This document shows, piece after piece, positions 29,287-38,823 of a DNA stretch of 64,000 bases. The DNA comes from Nocardia blacklockiae (lineage in GTDB: Bacteria; Actinomycetota; Actinomycetes; Mycobacteriales; Mycobacteriaceae). A program made the translations under genes and the position numbers. Positions within the stretch are counted from its first letter, which is position 1; each line of letters opens with the position of its first letter. The notes under the pieces are model-generated. The model saw only the letters and a program-made list of their open reading frames with translations, ran no database searches and was not told the origin of the DNA. Location: contig NZ_JADLRJ010000003.1 of the NCBI RefSeq assembly GCF_015477355.1, positions 1-64,000 of the forward strand, in the 5' to 3' direction.

Positions 29287-29400
29287 CGTCATCCCGGCAT
29301 GGTTTTGGCCGGGATCCACACAACGGAATAGATCCCGGCCAAAAGCGTGCCGGGATGACGAGTGAGGTGCCGGGATGACGAGTGAGGTGCCGGGATGACG
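29287..29400 (+). repeat. Long palindrome with tandem copies of its right end, after cysM
   Basis: The left arm cgtcatcccggca (29287) is complementary to tgccgggatgacg (29348-29360); inside it ttttggccgggatc pairs with gatcccggccaaaa. The right terminus is then repeated twice more as 20-bp units (agtgaggtgccgggatgacg) at 29361 and 29381. The core cgtcatcccggc is a motif I recognise as a dispersed repeat in many bacterial genomes. It begins 20 bases after the cysM stop and would make a strong terminator hairpin. Confidence 0.8.
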
Positions 29401-29502
29401 GGGGCGGTGGGCTTCGTGCCGGGTCGGTACGCTCGGAAGGGCGGAGCCCGGTCGCGTCCGGGCCGGCACAGCCCCCGGGTCTCCGCGAGGAGGTGAAGGC
29501 CG

Positions 29503-30168
29503 GTGACCGCAGGGATGGAGCGCGGGCGAGGGAGATCGCCGGTCCCGCAGGGTAGCTCGGGGACGGCGCTGAAACTGCTGTGGCAGCGGGCGATCGCGCT
29601 GACACTCGGGTTCGTCGCGCTGCTCTACGCCGTCGAGGGCATCGATGTCGCCAGCGGCGAACGGCTCGAACAGGAGGGCGTGCGTCCGCGCAGCAGCGAG
29701 GGTCTGCTCGGCATCCTGTTCGCCCCGCTGCTGCACGACAATTGGGCCCACCTGATCGGCAACACCCTGCCCGTGCTCGTGCTGGGCCTGCTGACACTGC
29801 TGACCGGAATCGGCCGCGGCCTGGCCGCCACCGCCATCGTCTGGCTGATCGGCGGCTTGGGGACGTGGCTCACCGGGGACCCGCGGTCGGTGCACATCGG
29901 CGCCTCGGTGCTGGTGTTCGGCTGGCTCACCTATCTCGTCTCGCGCGGCTTCTTCGCGCGTAACCTCTGGCAGATACTGATCGGCCTGGTCGTGGGGTTG
30001 CTGTACGGCTCGATCCTGTGGGGCGTGCTGCCCGGACAGCCCGGAATCTCTTGGCAAGGACATCTTTTCGGGGCGGTGGGTGGACTGGTTGCCGGCTGGG
30101 TACTCTCTGGGGATGAACGTCGTCGTCGCCGCGGGGGTAGTGTCGGCCGCCCCGCGACGCCGGGGTGA
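29503..30168 (+). CDS. Rhomboid-family intramembrane serine protease
   Basis: A 221-residue protein with six membrane helices. The catalytic dyad is visible: Ser135 in HIGASVLVFG and His187 in WQGHLFGAVGGLVAGW. The helix-2 HLIGNTLP motif supplies the oxyanion residues. It is the counterpart of Rv1337, which sits between cysM and murI in M. tuberculosis. The GTG start follows a GAGGAGGTGAAGG stretch. The C-terminal tail is very Arg-rich (DERRRRRGG) and stays in the cytosol. Substrates unknown. Confidence 0.87.
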   Translation: MTAGMERGRGRSPVPQGSSGTALKLLWQRAIALTLGFVALLYAVEGIDVASGERLEQEGVRPRSSEGLLGILFAPLLHDNWAHLIGNTLPVLVLGLLTLLTGIGRGLAATAIVWLIGGLGTWLTGDPRSVHIGASVLVFGWLTYLVSRGFFARNLWQILIGLVVGLLYGSILWGVLPGQPGISWQGHLFGAVGGLVAGWVLSGDERRRRRGGSVGRPATPG

Positions 30169-30237
30169 TCGCGGAGCCCGGCCGGTGGTTTGGGGGATCC
30201 CCTCTTGACAGCGAATGCAGCGTGGCAGCATGGGGGA

Positions 30238-31002
30238 ATGCGCCTCACCGTCCTCGGGTGTTCGGGCAGTGTGTCCGGCCCGGATTCCCCAGCGTCGGGC
30301 TATCTGCTCACCGGTCCGGACATGACGCCGACGGTGATCGATTTCGGTCCCGGCGTCCTGGGCGCCCTGCAGCGGCACCTGGATCCGGGTGAGGTCGACA
30401 TCTTCCTCACCCATCTGCACGCCGACCACTGCCTGGACCTGCCGGGCCTGCTGGTGTGGCGGCGCTACCACCCGAATCCGCCGAGCGGCCGGGCGGTCGT
30501 GTACGGCCCGTCCGACAGCGCGCTGCGGATCGGCAACGCCTCGGCCGAGATCGGCGGCGAATGCGACGACTGGTCCGACGTCATCGACGCGCGCCCGTGG
30601 GCGGAGGGCGAGGAGGTCACCTTCGGCCCCGGGCACACCGTGCTCGCCCGGCGCATGTACCACCCGCCGGAGTCCTACGGGCTGCGGATCACCACGGCGT
30701 CGGGCCGGGTGCTGGTCTACACCGGTGACACCGCGCTGTGCCCGGCCGTCTTCGAACTCGCGCAGGGCGCCGACGTCCTGCTCTCGGAGGCGTCGTGGAC
30801 CCATGACCCGGACAACCGCCCGCCGGGCATCCACCTGTCGGGTCACGAGGCCGGGCTGATCGCCGCGAAGGCCGGGGTCGGCGAACTGCTGCTGACCCAC
30901 ATCCCGCCGTGGACGGCGCGCGAGGACGTGATCGCGGAGGCGAAGGGACAGTTCAGCGGCCCGGTGCACGCCGTGTCGCCGGGCGAGGTCATCGAGATCT
31001 GA
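30238..31002 (+). CDS. Metallo-beta-lactamase-fold hydrolase (Rv1339-like, phosphodiesterase type)
   Basis: A 254-residue protein. The zinc motif [12 protein letters not shown] is complete, and later ligands occur in [17 protein letters not shown] and LLLTHIPPW. The pattern resembles ribonuclease Z-like enzymes and Rv1339, described as an atypical cyclic-AMP phosphodiesterase. The ATG at 30238 has GGGGGA just upstream and a TTGACA at 30205. It is only 69 bases after the rhomboid gene: murI (Rv1338), normally between them, is missing here. Confidence 0.85.
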   Translation: MRLTVLGCSGSVSGPDSPASGYLLTGPDMTPTVIDFGPGVLGALQRHLDPGEVDIFLTHLHADHCLDLPGLLVWRRYHPNPPSGRAVVYGPSDSALRIGNASAEIGGECDDWSDVIDARPWAEGEEVTFGPGHTVLARRMYHPPESYGLRITTASGRVLVYTGDTALCPAVFELAQGADVLLSEASWTHDPDNRPPGIHLSGHEAGLIAAKAGVGELLLTHIPPWTAREDVIAEAKGQFSGPVHAVSPGEVIEI

Positions 31003-31024
31003 CCGGCCCACTAGGCTGCTTCCC

Positions 31025-31789
31025 GTGTCGAGACGAGCCGATGGCAGGGCGGACGACGAACTCCGCGAGGTCCGGATCACCCGGGGCTTCACCACGCATC
31101 CCGCGGGATCGGTGCTGGTGGAATTCGGGCAGACGCGGGTGATGTGCACCGCCAGCGTCACCGAGGGGGTGCCGCCGTGGCGGCGCGACTCCGGGTTGGG
31201 CTGGCTCACAGCCGAATACGCGATGCTGCCCGCGGCCACCCACACCCGCAGCGGGCGGGAGTCGGTGAAGGGCAAGGTTGGTGGGCGCACCCAGGAGATC
31301 AGCCGGTTGGTCGGCCGGTCGCTGCGCGCCTGCATCGACCTGGCCGCGATCGGCGAGAACACCATCGCCCTGGACTGCGACGTGCTGCAGGCCGACGGCG
31401 GCACCCGCACCGCGGCCATCACCGGCGCGTACGTGGCGCTGGCCGACGCGGTGACCTATCTGGGCGCGGCCGGGCAACTCGCGGACCCGCAACCCATCTC
31501 GTGCATGATCGCCGCGGTGAGCGTGGGCGTGGTGGACGGCCGGGTGCGGCTGGACCTGCCCTACGAGGAGGATTCGCGCGCCGAGGTCGACATGAACGTG
31601 GTCGCCACCGACACCGGCACCCTGGTGGAGATCCAGGGCACCGGCGAGGGCGCCACCTTCCCGCGTTCCACCCTGGACAAGCTGCTGGATTCCGCGCTGG
31701 CCGGCTGCGAGCAGCTGTTCGCGGTGCAGAAGGAGGCGCTGGCGCTGCCGTATCCGGGTGGGCTGCCGGAGCCGGGGAAGAAGAAGTGA
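31025..31789 (+). CDS. rph: Ribonuclease PH
   Basis: A 254-residue phosphorolytic 3'-5' exoribonuclease that trims tRNA 3' ends. The RNase PH blocks are present: [13 protein letters not shown] at the start, [54 protein letters not shown] and [15 protein letters not shown], with the catalytic Asp region [12 protein letters not shown]. It is the counterpart of Rv1340 and overlaps the start of rdgB by four bases (gtga), showing translational coupling. Confidence 0.96.
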   Translation: MSRRADGRADDELREVRITRGFTTHPAGSVLVEFGQTRVMCTASVTEGVPPWRRDSGLGWLTAEYAMLPAATHTRSGRESVKGKVGGRTQEISRLVGRSLRACIDLAAIGENTIALDCDVLQADGGTRTAAITGAYVALADAVTYLGAAGQLADPQPISCMIAAVSVGVVDGRVRLDLPYEEDSRAEVDMNVVATDTGTLVEIQGTGEGATFPRSTLDKLLDSALAGCEQLFAVQKEALALPYPGGLPEPGKKK

Positions 31790-32397
31790 CCGCGCGGCGG
31801 GTGCTGGTCGCCAGCCGCAACGCCAAGAAACTCGACGAGCTGCGCCGCATCCTCGCCGAGGCCGGGATCGCGGGCCTGGAGATCGTCGGCCTGGACGAGG
31901 TGCCGCCCTACGACGAGGCCCCGGAGACCGGCGCGACCTTCGAGGAGAACGCGCTGGCGAAGGCCCGCGACGGGGCGGCCGCCACCGGATTGGCCTGTGT
32001 CGCGGACGATTCCGGCATCGCGGTGGACGCGCTCAACGGTATGCCCGGGGTGCTGTCGGCGCGCTGGTCGGGCGGGCACGGCGACGACGCGGCGAACAAC
32101 GCGCTGCTGCTCGCCCAGCTCGCCGATGTCCCGGACGAACGCCGTGGCGCCCGCTTCGTCTCCGCGTGCGCCCTGGTCGCCGACGGCCGGGAGACCGTCG
32201 CGGTCGGCGAGTGGCCCGGCACGATCAACCGGAAGCCGGTCGGCGACAACGGTTTCGGTTACGACCCGCTGTTCGTCCCGGACGGCGACACCCGCACCTC
32301 GGCCCAGCTCACCGCCGCCGAGAAGGACGCCGCCTCGCACCGCGGCCGCGCCCTACGCGCTTTGCTTCCCGCCCTGGCCGAATTGGCCGGGGCCTGA
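31786..32397 (+). CDS. rdgB: XTP/dITP (non-canonical purine NTP) pyrophosphatase
   Basis: A 203-residue Ham1/RdgB enzyme that cleans the nucleotide pool of ITP, dITP and XTP. Key motifs are [33 protein letters not shown] (substrate/metal Glu), [23 protein letters not shown], then [14 protein letters not shown]. The start GTG overlaps the rph stop, so the two are co-translated, as in Rv1340-Rv1341. The last residues ([14 protein letters not shown]) are the normal C-terminal helix. Confidence 0.95.
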   Translation: MTARRVLVASRNAKKLDELRRILAEAGIAGLEIVGLDEVPPYDEAPETGATFEENALAKARDGAAATGLACVADDSGIAVDALNGMPGVLSARWSGGHGDDAANNALLLAQLADVPDERRGARFVSACALVADGRETVAVGEWPGTINRKPVGDNGFGYDPLFVPDGDTRTSAQLTAAEKDAASHRGRALRALLPALAELAGA

Positions 32398-32502
32398 GCG
32401 GAATTCGCCCAGGCCTCAACCTGGGCGCGGCCTGACTGCCCACGCGAGCACGGCTCACCTGTCCGTCACTCGGAGAGATCGAGCCGACTACCGTGCGCGT
32501 GG

Positions 32503-33072
32503 TCAGAGGTTGTAGGACTCCCGGACCTGGCGGGTGCGGTAGTGCTCGCAGACGAAGGACAGGAACGGGATGGTGCCCGCGAGCGCGGTGATCACGGTGG
32601 TGCCGGGCTGCCAGCGGGTCTTGATCGCCAGGTCGATGGTGAACACCAGGTACAGCATGTAGAAGATGCCGTGGATCTGGCCGACGTAGAACAGCCAGTG
32701 CGGGGCCGTGCTGCTGTCCGCGAGCAGCAGGTACTTGTAGACCATCTCGGCGCAGAGCAGCAGCAGCCACACACCGGTGATGTAGGCCAGCACCCGGTAC
32801 CGGGTCAGCGCCGAGCGAATCCGCGCGGTGCTCGCGCCCGCCGCGCGGGGTGCCGGGGAGTCGGCGGGCGAGCCGGTCCCCTCGGCGGCAGAGGTAGCGC
32901 CGCCGTCGGCCGAATGGGTGGCGTCAGCCGCGGGAGCCTTGCCGTCGGCGTCCGGGCCGGTGGCGTCGGCTGCGGGGCCCTTGCCCTCGGCGGCGTCCGT
33001 GGCCACGGGGGTGGTGACCGCCGTGCTGTCGGCGGCCGGGGTGGTGTCGGTGGAGTTGTCGGCGGCGCTCAA
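32503..33072 (-). CDS. DUF3817 membrane protein with Ala/Asp-rich N-terminal tail (Rv1342c-like)
   Basis: A 189-residue protein. Residues 1-80 are low-complexity (Ala, Thr, Asp, Pro, Gly); residues 85-189 are the DUF3817 membrane domain with helices YRVLAYITGVWLLLLCAEMVY, HWLFYVGQIHGIFYMLYLVFTID and TTVITALAGTIPFLSFVCEH. It is the counterpart of Rv1342c, which lacks such a long tail. It follows the LprD-like gene on the same strand by about 50 bases. The shorter paralogue at 5735 has no tail. Function unknown. Confidence 0.85.
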   Translation of the reverse strand: MSAADNSTDTTPAADSTAVTTPVATDAAEGKGPAADATGPDADGKAPAADATHSADGGATSAAEGTGSPADSPAPRAAGASTARIRSALTRYRVLAYITGVWLLLLCAEMVYKYLLLADSSTAPHWLFYVGQIHGIFYMLYLVFTIDLAIKTRWQPGTTVITALAGTIPFLSFVCEHYRTRQVRESYNL

Positions 33073-33124
33073 CCGGCGCTCCTCTCGAATGAGGCGATCG
33101 ATGACGGATGGGGGACCGGGCGGC

Positions 33125-33565
33125 TCACCGCGCGCCCGCCTCGGCGTCGCGGTCGGTGGCGCGAGCCTGCCGCAGGTCCTGCGCGTTCAACTCGGCGAGG
33201 TACCGGTTGTACTCGGCGAGAACCGGATCGTCGTCGTGGCGCGCGGTAGGGCGCTCGGGCAGGATGCCGGGCGGGATCTCGCGCTGCGCAACGGGTTTCG
33301 CGCTCCTGGGCGCCGGTGCGGCGGTGTCCTCAGCGGTCTCGTCCGCCGCGGTCTCCCGCTCCAGGCGCACGAACCGGAAGTAGGCGAACACCACGAACCC
33401 GGCGAACAGCGGCCACTGCAACGCGTACCCGAGGTTCTGCGCCGTGCCCGACGAGGATTCGAAGCGGCCCCACTGCCACCAGCCGAGCGCCAGGCAGACC
33501 AGCGCGGCAACGATCACCAGCATGATCAGAGCCGGGCGACGGTGTGGAGCGGACACGCCTACCAC
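33125..33565 (-). CDS. LprD-like membrane protein (Rv1343c counterpart)
   Basis: A 146-residue protein with two membrane segments ([23 protein letters not shown] and [23 protein letters not shown]) and an acidic C-terminal tail. The [25 protein letters not shown] stretch is strongly reminiscent of mycobacterial LprD, a membrane protein reported to support cell-wall integrity. No lipobox cysteine is seen, so it is not a lipoprotein here. Translation may start at the GTG at 33565 or at a GTG nine bases further in. It is the first gene of a two-gene unit with the DUF3817 gene. Confidence 0.8.
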   Translation of the reverse strand: MVGVSAPHRRPALIMLVIVAALVCLALGWWQWGRFESSSGTAQNLGYALQWPLFAGFVVFAYFRFVRLERETAADETAEDTAAPAPRSAKPVAQREIPPGILPERPTARHDDDPVLAEYNRYLAELNAQDLRQARATDRDAEAGAR

Positions 33566-33618
33566 GGTACCCGTCTACTACACGGTACGTAGGGGCAGGC
33601 CCCCGGCACTCGAGGCCG

Positions 33619-34494
33619 TCAGAACTTGTAGGTGACGCCCGTCAGCCGCTCGGATTCCTCCCACAGCCGCCGCCACAACTCGCGGTTGCGCGACAGCTTG
33701 TTCGACGGCGACGGTTTCACCGGGCCCTGCGCCCCGAACATCCGGGTGGGACCCCAGTAGACGTCCGGGTCGGCGTCGGGCACGGTGGCGGCGAACAGGC
33801 TGGATTCGGCGGCCTTGGCCGGGGAGTGGCCGACCATCGCGATGAACGGCTTGGCGACCTTGTCGATCGGCGTCTCGGTCCGGGTGAACAGGTCCGTCGC
33901 CGAGACGCCGGGATGCACCGCGTAGGACTTCTTCGGCGAACCGGATTCGGCCAGCCGCCGCTGCAATTCCCGGGCGAACATCAGATTCGACAGCTTGGCC
34001 TGGGCGTAGGCGAGATTGCGCTGATACTTTCGGTGCTCGTAGTTCAGGTCGTCGACCCACAGCTTGGGCGTCTGCTTGTGCGCGATGCTCGACAGCGACA
34101 CCACCCGGTCGCCGATGCGGTCCAGCAGCAGGCCGGTGAGCGCGAAATGGCCGAGGTGGTTGACGCCCCACTGGGTTTCGAAGCCGTCCTTGGTGCGGGA
34201 GAACGGGATGTTCATCAGGCCGGCGTTGTTGATCAGCACATCGATCTCGCCGGTCTGCTCGGCGAAGGCGCGGACCGAGGCGAGGTCGGCCAGGTCCAGC
34301 GCGGCCACCCGCACGTCACCCGCGAGGCCGTCGGCGATCTCCTGGGCCTTGGCGGTGTTGCGGCAGGCCATGATCACGGTGCCGCCCTTGGCCGCCAGCA
34401 CCCGGGTGGTGTGCTTGCCGATACCGCCGTTGGCTCCGGTGACCACGAACGTCCGCCCGGTCAGGTCCGGGATATCGCCGGTTTTCCATGCCAT
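33619..34494 (-). CDS. Short-chain dehydrogenase/reductase (retinol-dehydrogenase-like)
   Basis: A 291-residue classical SDR. The cofactor loop is [14 protein letters not shown], the NAG motif is INNAGLMN, the catalytic Ser is in VVSLSSIAH and the YxxxK is YAQAKLSN. An [10 protein letters not shown] follows. Arg in ACRNTAKA after the second strand suggests NADP. The C-terminus is a substrate-lid helix. The ATG at 34494 opens at [12 protein letters not shown] likely operator is 60 bases upstream at 34553 and is shared with the divergent transporter. Substrate not assignable. Confidence 0.88.
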   Translation of the reverse strand: MAWKTGDIPDLTGRTFVVTGANGGIGKHTTRVLAAKGGTVIMACRNTAKAQEIADGLAGDVRVAALDLADLASVRAFAEQTGEIDVLINNAGLMNIPFSRTKDGFETQWGVNHLGHFALTGLLLDRIGDRVVSLSSIAHKQTPKLWVDDLNYEHRKYQRNLAYAQAKLSNLMFARELQRRLAESGSPKKSYAVHPGVSATDLFTRTETPIDKVAKPFIAMVGHSPAKAAESSLFAATVPDADPDVYWGPTRMFGAQGPVKPSPSNKLSRNRELWRRLWEESERLTGVTYKF

Positions 34495-34552
34495 GTCGAG
34501 ACCTCACTGCCTACCGTGTACGAGAAGCGTCGGTGCATTCTCTCACGACGAC

Positions 34553-34568
34553 CTTACTCCAGAGTAAG
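34553..34568. promoter_or_regulatory. Palindromic operator between the SDR and transporter genes
   Basis: A 16-bp palindrome, cttactc-ca-gagtaag, lies in the 189-base divergent region, 59 bases before the SDR start. Short two-base-centred palindromes of this size are typical TetR-family operators. The transporter has CATACT seven bases before its ATG, consistent with a leaderless start there. No regulator gene is adjacent; the transporter's own C-terminal winged-helix-like domain is one candidate, but this is speculative. Confidence 0.5.
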
Positions 34569-34683
34569 TTCCGGGGACAGCATCCCGGATCGGCACTTCA
34601 CGGCTAACTTACCCGACCTCGATCCACCTGGACCGCTGCCGTGTCGCGGCGGCGAAATCGGCTGTCCGGCACATACTGAGCTA

Positions 34684-36720
34684 ATGACTGCCGCCACGAC
34701 CGTCGCCGACGCTCCCGCACCCGTGAGCCACGCCCGGGCCAATGTGGTCTTCGGCACGGTGGTGCTGGGCATGCTGATGGCGGCCCTCGACCAGACCATC
34801 GTCTCCACGGCCCTGCCCACGATCGTCGCCGACCTCGGCGGCGCCGGGCACATGGCCTGGGTGGTCACGGCGTACCTGCTGGCCGAGGCGGTGGCGACCG
34901 CGCTGGCCGGCAAGTTCGGCGACCTGTTCGGACGCAAGCTGGTGTTCCAGCTCAGCGGGCTGGTCTTCATCGTCGGCTCGATGGTCGCCGGGCTGGCGCA
35001 CGGCATGACGCTGCTGGTGATCGCCCGCGGCATCCAGGGCGTGGGCGCGGGCGGGCTGATGGTCACCTCGATGGCACTGATCGCCGACGTCATCCCGCTG
35101 CGCGAGCGCGGCAAGTACCAGGGTGCGCTGGGCGCGGTCTTCGGCATCACCACCGTGATCGGCCCGACGCTGGGCGGCCTGTTCACCGACCACGCCAGCT
35201 GGCGCTGGTGCTTCTACGTCAACGTGCCGATCGCGATCCTGATGATCGCGGTGGCGGCCCGGGCGATTCCTTCGATCCGCGCGGCGGTGCGCCCGGTGGT
35301 CGACTACGCCGGGATCGCGCTGGTGGCGATCGGGGTGAGCTGCCTGATCCTGGCGCTGGAATGGGGCGGGCAGGAGTATCCGTGGGGTTCGGCGACCATC
35401 ATCGGGCTGTTCGCGGCGGCGCTGGTGCTGCTCACGGGGTTCGTGCTGGTCGAGCGGCGGGCCGCCGAGCCGATGCTGCCGATGCACCTGTTCCGCAGCA
35501 ATGTGTTCACCGTCTGCTCGATCCTCAGCTTCATCGTGGGCTTCGCGATGCTGGGCGCGATGACCTACCTGCCCGCGTATCTGCAATACGTGAACGGGGT
35601 GTCGGCGACGGCCTCCGGCGTGCGCACGCTGCCGCTGGTGGTGGGCCTGTTCACCACCTCGATCATCTCCGGGCAGGTGGTCGGCAAGACCGGGAAGTAC
35701 AAATACTTTCCGGTGGCCGGCACCGCGGTCATGGCGCTGGGCCTGTACCTGATGTCGACGATGAACCGGACCACGGGCTTCTGGCTGGAATCGCTGTACA
35801 TGCTGATCCTGGGTCTCGGGATCGGCCTGGCCATGCAGGTGCTCACCATCGTGGTGCAGAACACGGTGCCCTACAGCGATCTCGGCACCGCCACCTCGGG
35901 CGTGACGTTCTTCCGCACCGTCGGAAGCACCTTCGGCACAGCGATTTTCGGCACCCTCTACAGCAGCCGGATCGGCACGAACCTGGGCGGCGCGCTCGCG
36001 CAGAATCCCGAGGTGCCGCCCGCCGCCGCGAACAGTCCCCAACTGCTGCAGCGACTTCCGGAACAACAGCGCATCCCGATCGTCGACGCCTACGCCGACA
36101 CCATCGACTACGTGTTCCGCTGGGTGGTGCCGGTGGCGGTGCTCGGCTTCCTCGTCGCGTGGTTCCTGAAGCAGGTGCCGCTGCGCGACAGCGCCCGCGC
36201 CGAGGCCGCCGATGTCGGCGGCGGCTTCGCGGTTCCGGATTCGATGGATCGCACGGTGCGACTGGAACATTCGCTGGCCAGCGTGCTGCGCCGGCTGCGC
36301 GACGACGAACTGCCGGACCCGCGCATCCTGGCGGCCGCGGAGAGTTCGCTCTCGCGCGATCAGGCGTGGGCGATCGGCCAGGTGGAGATGCTGCACCGGG
36401 TGCGCGGCGGTGCGACGCTGGCGGCGATCGCCCGCGCCCACTGGATGCCGCCGGAGGTGCTGGAACCGGTGTACGAGAAGGCCGTCGACAACGGCTACGT
36501 CGAATTCGACGGCGCCCTGGTCACTCTCACCGACGCCGGGCAGGCCGAATTCGACCGCATCTTCGCCGCGTGGCGCCGCTGGCTGTGCGACCACGTCGAC
36601 GACTGGAACTGCGCCGACCCCGACGACCGCGTGCTGCTGGACCGGGCGCTGGACAATATCGCCGCCAAACTGCTCGACGAGACCGAGCGTCCCGGCGCGC
36701 TCCCGGCCTACGCGCGCTGA
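34684..36720 (+). CDS. DHA2 (14-helix) MFS drug exporter with C-terminal winged-helix-like domain
   Basis: A 678-residue protein. The first 500 residues are an EmrB/QacA-type exporter with 14 helices. It opens with [20 protein letters not shown] (motif D1) and continues with [10 protein letters not shown] (motif A). About 178 soluble residues follow: a RDDELPDP linker, then [49 protein letters not shown] and [20 protein letters not shown], which read as a MarR-like winged helix and helical tail. Exporters of this class normally end after helix 14. It is divergent from the SDR gene and converges on the monooxygenase. Drug or metabolite exported unknown. Confidence 0.82.
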   Translation: MTAATTVADAPAPVSHARANVVFGTVVLGMLMAALDQTIVSTALPTIVADLGGAGHMAWVVTAYLLAEAVATALAGKFGDLFGRKLVFQLSGLVFIVGSMVAGLAHGMTLLVIARGIQGVGAGGLMVTSMALIADVIPLRERGKYQGALGAVFGITTVIGPTLGGLFTDHASWRWCFYVNVPIAILMIAVAARAIPSIRAAVRPVVDYAGIALVAIGVSCLILALEWGGQEYPWGSATIIGLFAAALVLLTGFVLVERRAAEPMLPMHLFRSNVFTVCSILSFIVGFAMLGAMTYLPAYLQYVNGVSATASGVRTLPLVVGLFTTSIISGQVVGKTGKYKYFPVAGTAVMALGLYLMSTMNRTTGFWLESLYMLILGLGIGLAMQVLTIVVQNTVPYSDLGTATSGVTFFRTVGSTFGTAIFGTLYSSRIGTNLGGALAQNPEVPPAAANSPQLLQRLPEQQRIPIVDAYADTIDYVFRWVVPVAVLGFLVAWFLKQVPLRDSARAEAADVGGGFAVPDSMDRTVRLEHSLASVLRRLRDDELPDPRILAAAESSLSRDQAWAIGQVEMLHRVRGGATLAAIARAHWMPPEVLEPVYEKAVDNGYVEFDGALVTLTDAGQAEFDRIFAAWRRWLCDHVDDWNCADPDDRVLLDRALDNIAAKLLDETERPGALPAYAR

Positions 36721-36764
36721 CCCGCCCGCCACCGAAGCGACGGGCGGGGCCGGGCGAAACCGGT

Positions 36765-37970
36765 TCAGGCGCGGGCGAGTTCGTCCCGCACGTCGACCGG
36801 GGCGTCCCAGTCGATGACGTAGCTCTGCTCCCGGATCATGGTCTCCTCGAGCTTCATCGCCTTGGCGGCCAGCGGCATCAGCACCGGCATCATCCGGCGC
36901 ATGACCGGACCGACGGTCTTGCTGTGGCTGATCTTCGCGCCGCGCGCGGCGATCCGCTCCACCCGGGGCCGGCGGATCCGCTCGTAGGTCGCGAAAGCCG
37001 TTGCCGGATCGGCGCAGTCGCGCAGGCAGCGGGCCAGCTGGATGCCGCTCTCGATGGCCAGCGACGCGCCCTGGCCGGTGCTGTTCGACGGCGCGTGCAC
37101 CGCGTCGCCGACCAGCGCCATCCGGCCGCGATACCAGGTCGGCACCGGCGGCATGATGTGCAGCGCACCGGCGACCATCAGGTCCTCCGGGGCGGTGTTG
37201 CGGGCGAGTTCGCCGCCGGGAACGTCCTCGCCGTAGGTCTCGCGCAGGATCCGCAGCCACTGCTCGGCGGGCACCTGCCGGGCCTCGGTCAGCGAAAGGT
37301 ATTGCTTGTGCGGCAGATTCACGCCCCAGCCGATCCGGCCGTCGGGCAGCGACCAGTACAGGTAGTAGGCGTTGCGGCCGTAGGCGAAGACCATCGTCTG
37401 CGGCGGCACCTCGACCGAACAGCGGGTGTAGGCGCCGAAACCGAGCATGCCGAGGTAGTCGGCGGCCGGCGCCTGCGGATCGATCAGCGTGCGCACCTGT
37501 GACTTGATGCCGTCCGCGCCGATCAGCACGTCGGCGGTGGCGGTGGAGCCGTCGGCGAAGCGCGCGGTGACGCCGTCGGCGTGCTCGTCTACGCCGACCA
37601 GCCGCCTGTTGTACTCGAACGGCACGCCGGCCGCGACGGCGGCGTCGTGCAGCACCTCGTGCAGGCTGCTGCGGTCGACCACCTGCAGCGGCTCCACACC
37701 GGGCAGTGCGGGCATGGCGATCTGCTTGTGCCCCAACGACATCACGGTGTCGGTCATCGGCAGCGCGACCTTACGCACGGCGTCGCCGGCGCCGATCACG
37801 TCGAGCGCGGCCAGCCCGTTGGCGGCGAAACCGAGGGCGCTGCCGATGTTGTAGGCCGGTCCCGGGTAGGCCTCGTAGACGCGGGCCTCGATGCCGGCCC
37901 GGTGCAGTGCGGTGGCGGTCACGGGGCCGGCGATGCCGCCGCCGATGACCAGTGCGGTCCTGATGGACAT
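36765..37970 (-). CDS. FAD-dependent aromatic monooxygenase
   Basis: A 401-residue class A flavin monooxygenase. It has the N-terminal FAD fold VIGGGIAGPVTATALHRAG, the middle IGADGIKSQVR (DG motif) and the GDAVHAPSNSTGQGASLAIE (GD motif) near residue 300. These enzymes hydroxylate phenols, rifamycin-like or tetracycline-like molecules with NAD(P)H. The ATG at 37970 is chosen; the open frame runs on upstream to 38675 through a region overlapping the PadR gene, but those residues are Arg-rich shadow sequence. It lies downstream of padR on the same strand with a 179-base gap, so PadR may control it. Confidence 0.88.
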   Translation of the reverse strand: MSIRTALVIGGGIAGPVTATALHRAGIEARVYEAYPGPAYNIGSALGFAANGLAALDVIGAGDAVRKVALPMTDTVMSLGHKQIAMPALPGVEPLQVVDRSSLHEVLHDAAVAAGVPFEYNRRLVGVDEHADGVTARFADGSTATADVLIGADGIKSQVRTLIDPQAPAADYLGMLGFGAYTRCSVEVPPQTMVFAYGRNAYYLYWSLPDGRIGWGVNLPHKQYLSLTEARQVPAEQWLRILRETYGEDVPGGELARNTAPEDLMVAGALHIMPPVPTWYRGRMALVGDAVHAPSNSTGQGASLAIESGIQLARCLRDCADPATAFATYERIRRPRVERIAARGAKISHSKTVGPVMRRMMPVLMPLAAKAMKLEETMIREQSYVIDWDAPVDVRDELARA

Positions 37971-38149
37971 GGAAATCTCCCTGAAGGGTTCGGTTGCCCG
38001 AACCGATCTCCGCACACGACGCCCCGTTATCCTGTAGTTGCCACACTTGGGCCGGGTTCGCCTGCGCGAATGCGGTTCGAGTCGGTGATCGATCGGGCTC
38101 GGCGGGGTGTTGCCGCACCTTGCCGGGCCCGGTCCTGTGCGCCTGCGAG

Positions 38150-38809
38150 TCAGGCGTCCGTCGACAGCGTGAAGTCCCCCCTTTCGACCATTTCGACGAC
38201 CTCGGCGGGATCGATGCCGTCGGCGTGCATGCGCCGCCAGACGGCCACGTCGGGGAAGGCGCCGGAGGCCAGCTCGTCGCGCAGGCCGGCCGTCCAGCGG
38301 GCCTCGGCCTCGAGCATCGCCAGCTGGAATTCCGATTCGACGAGGAACAGCCGGGGGAGGGTGGCGCGCTGGGTCGCGAGGTCGTCGCGCTCGGTGGCGA
38401 TGAGCCGCTCCAGCCGGTCCACTCGCTCGCCCAGCAGGGCGATCACGTCGTCGGGCGGCAGCAGTCCCACGATGGACAGGCCGGCGAGGAACCGGTGATG
38501 TTCGGGTTCGGGGGTGGAGACCAGCTCGCGGGTCCAGTCGTCGAGTTCGGTGCGGCCCGCGTCGGTGATGCGGTAGATGGTGCGCTCGGGCCGGGCGCCG
38601 TCGCGCTCGCTGCCGATCACCTCGAGGAAGCCGTGCTTCTCCAGGTTCTGCACGACCGTGTACAGCGAACCCCACTTGATGTCCATATCGCGTTCCTTGC
38701 CGCGCTCCTTGAGCGTGGCCGCGATCTCGTAGCGGTGCATCGGCCGCTCGAACAGCACCGCGAGCACCGCCAGCGCCAGCAAATTGCCGACCTTCCGCTT
38801 CTTGGCCAT
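38150..38809 (-). CDS. PadR-family transcriptional regulator
   Basis: A 219-residue repressor. Residues 10-85 are the winged helix (LAVLAVLFERPMHRYEIAATLKERG ... WGSLYTVVQNLEKHGFLEVIGSE), and the C-terminal half is a helical dimerisation domain with the RTIYRITDAGRTELDDW boundary. Related PadR proteins repress exporters or detoxifying enzymes until a phenolic or drug ligand binds. The ATG is at 38809 with aaggagg four bases upstream. It precedes the FAD monooxygenase on the same strand. A strong promoter with repeated boxes lies just upstream, consistent with autoregulation. Confidence 0.88.
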   Translation of the reverse strand: MAKKRKVGNLLALAVLAVLFERPMHRYEIAATLKERGKERDMDIKWGSLYTVVQNLEKHGFLEVIGSERDGARPERTIYRITDAGRTELDDWTRELVSTPEPEHHRFLAGLSIVGLLPPDDVIALLGERVDRLERLIATERDDLATQRATLPRLFLVESEFQLAMLEAEARWTAGLRDELASGAFPDVAVWRRMHADGIDPAEVVEMVERGDFTLSTDA

Positions 38810-38823
38810 CACACCTCCTTACT

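Noticed and set aside
34681-37260. Minus-strand open frame of 859 codons opposite the MFS exporter
   Set aside because: It is composition-driven shadow sequence; the plus-strand frame encodes a recognisable 14-helix exporter and the FAD monooxygenase lies on part of it.
36765-38675. Upstream extension of the FAD monooxygenase to 636 residues
   Set aside because: The extra residues are Arg-, Pro- and His-rich and overlap the PadR gene in another frame. The FAD-binding fold begins directly after the ATG at 37970.
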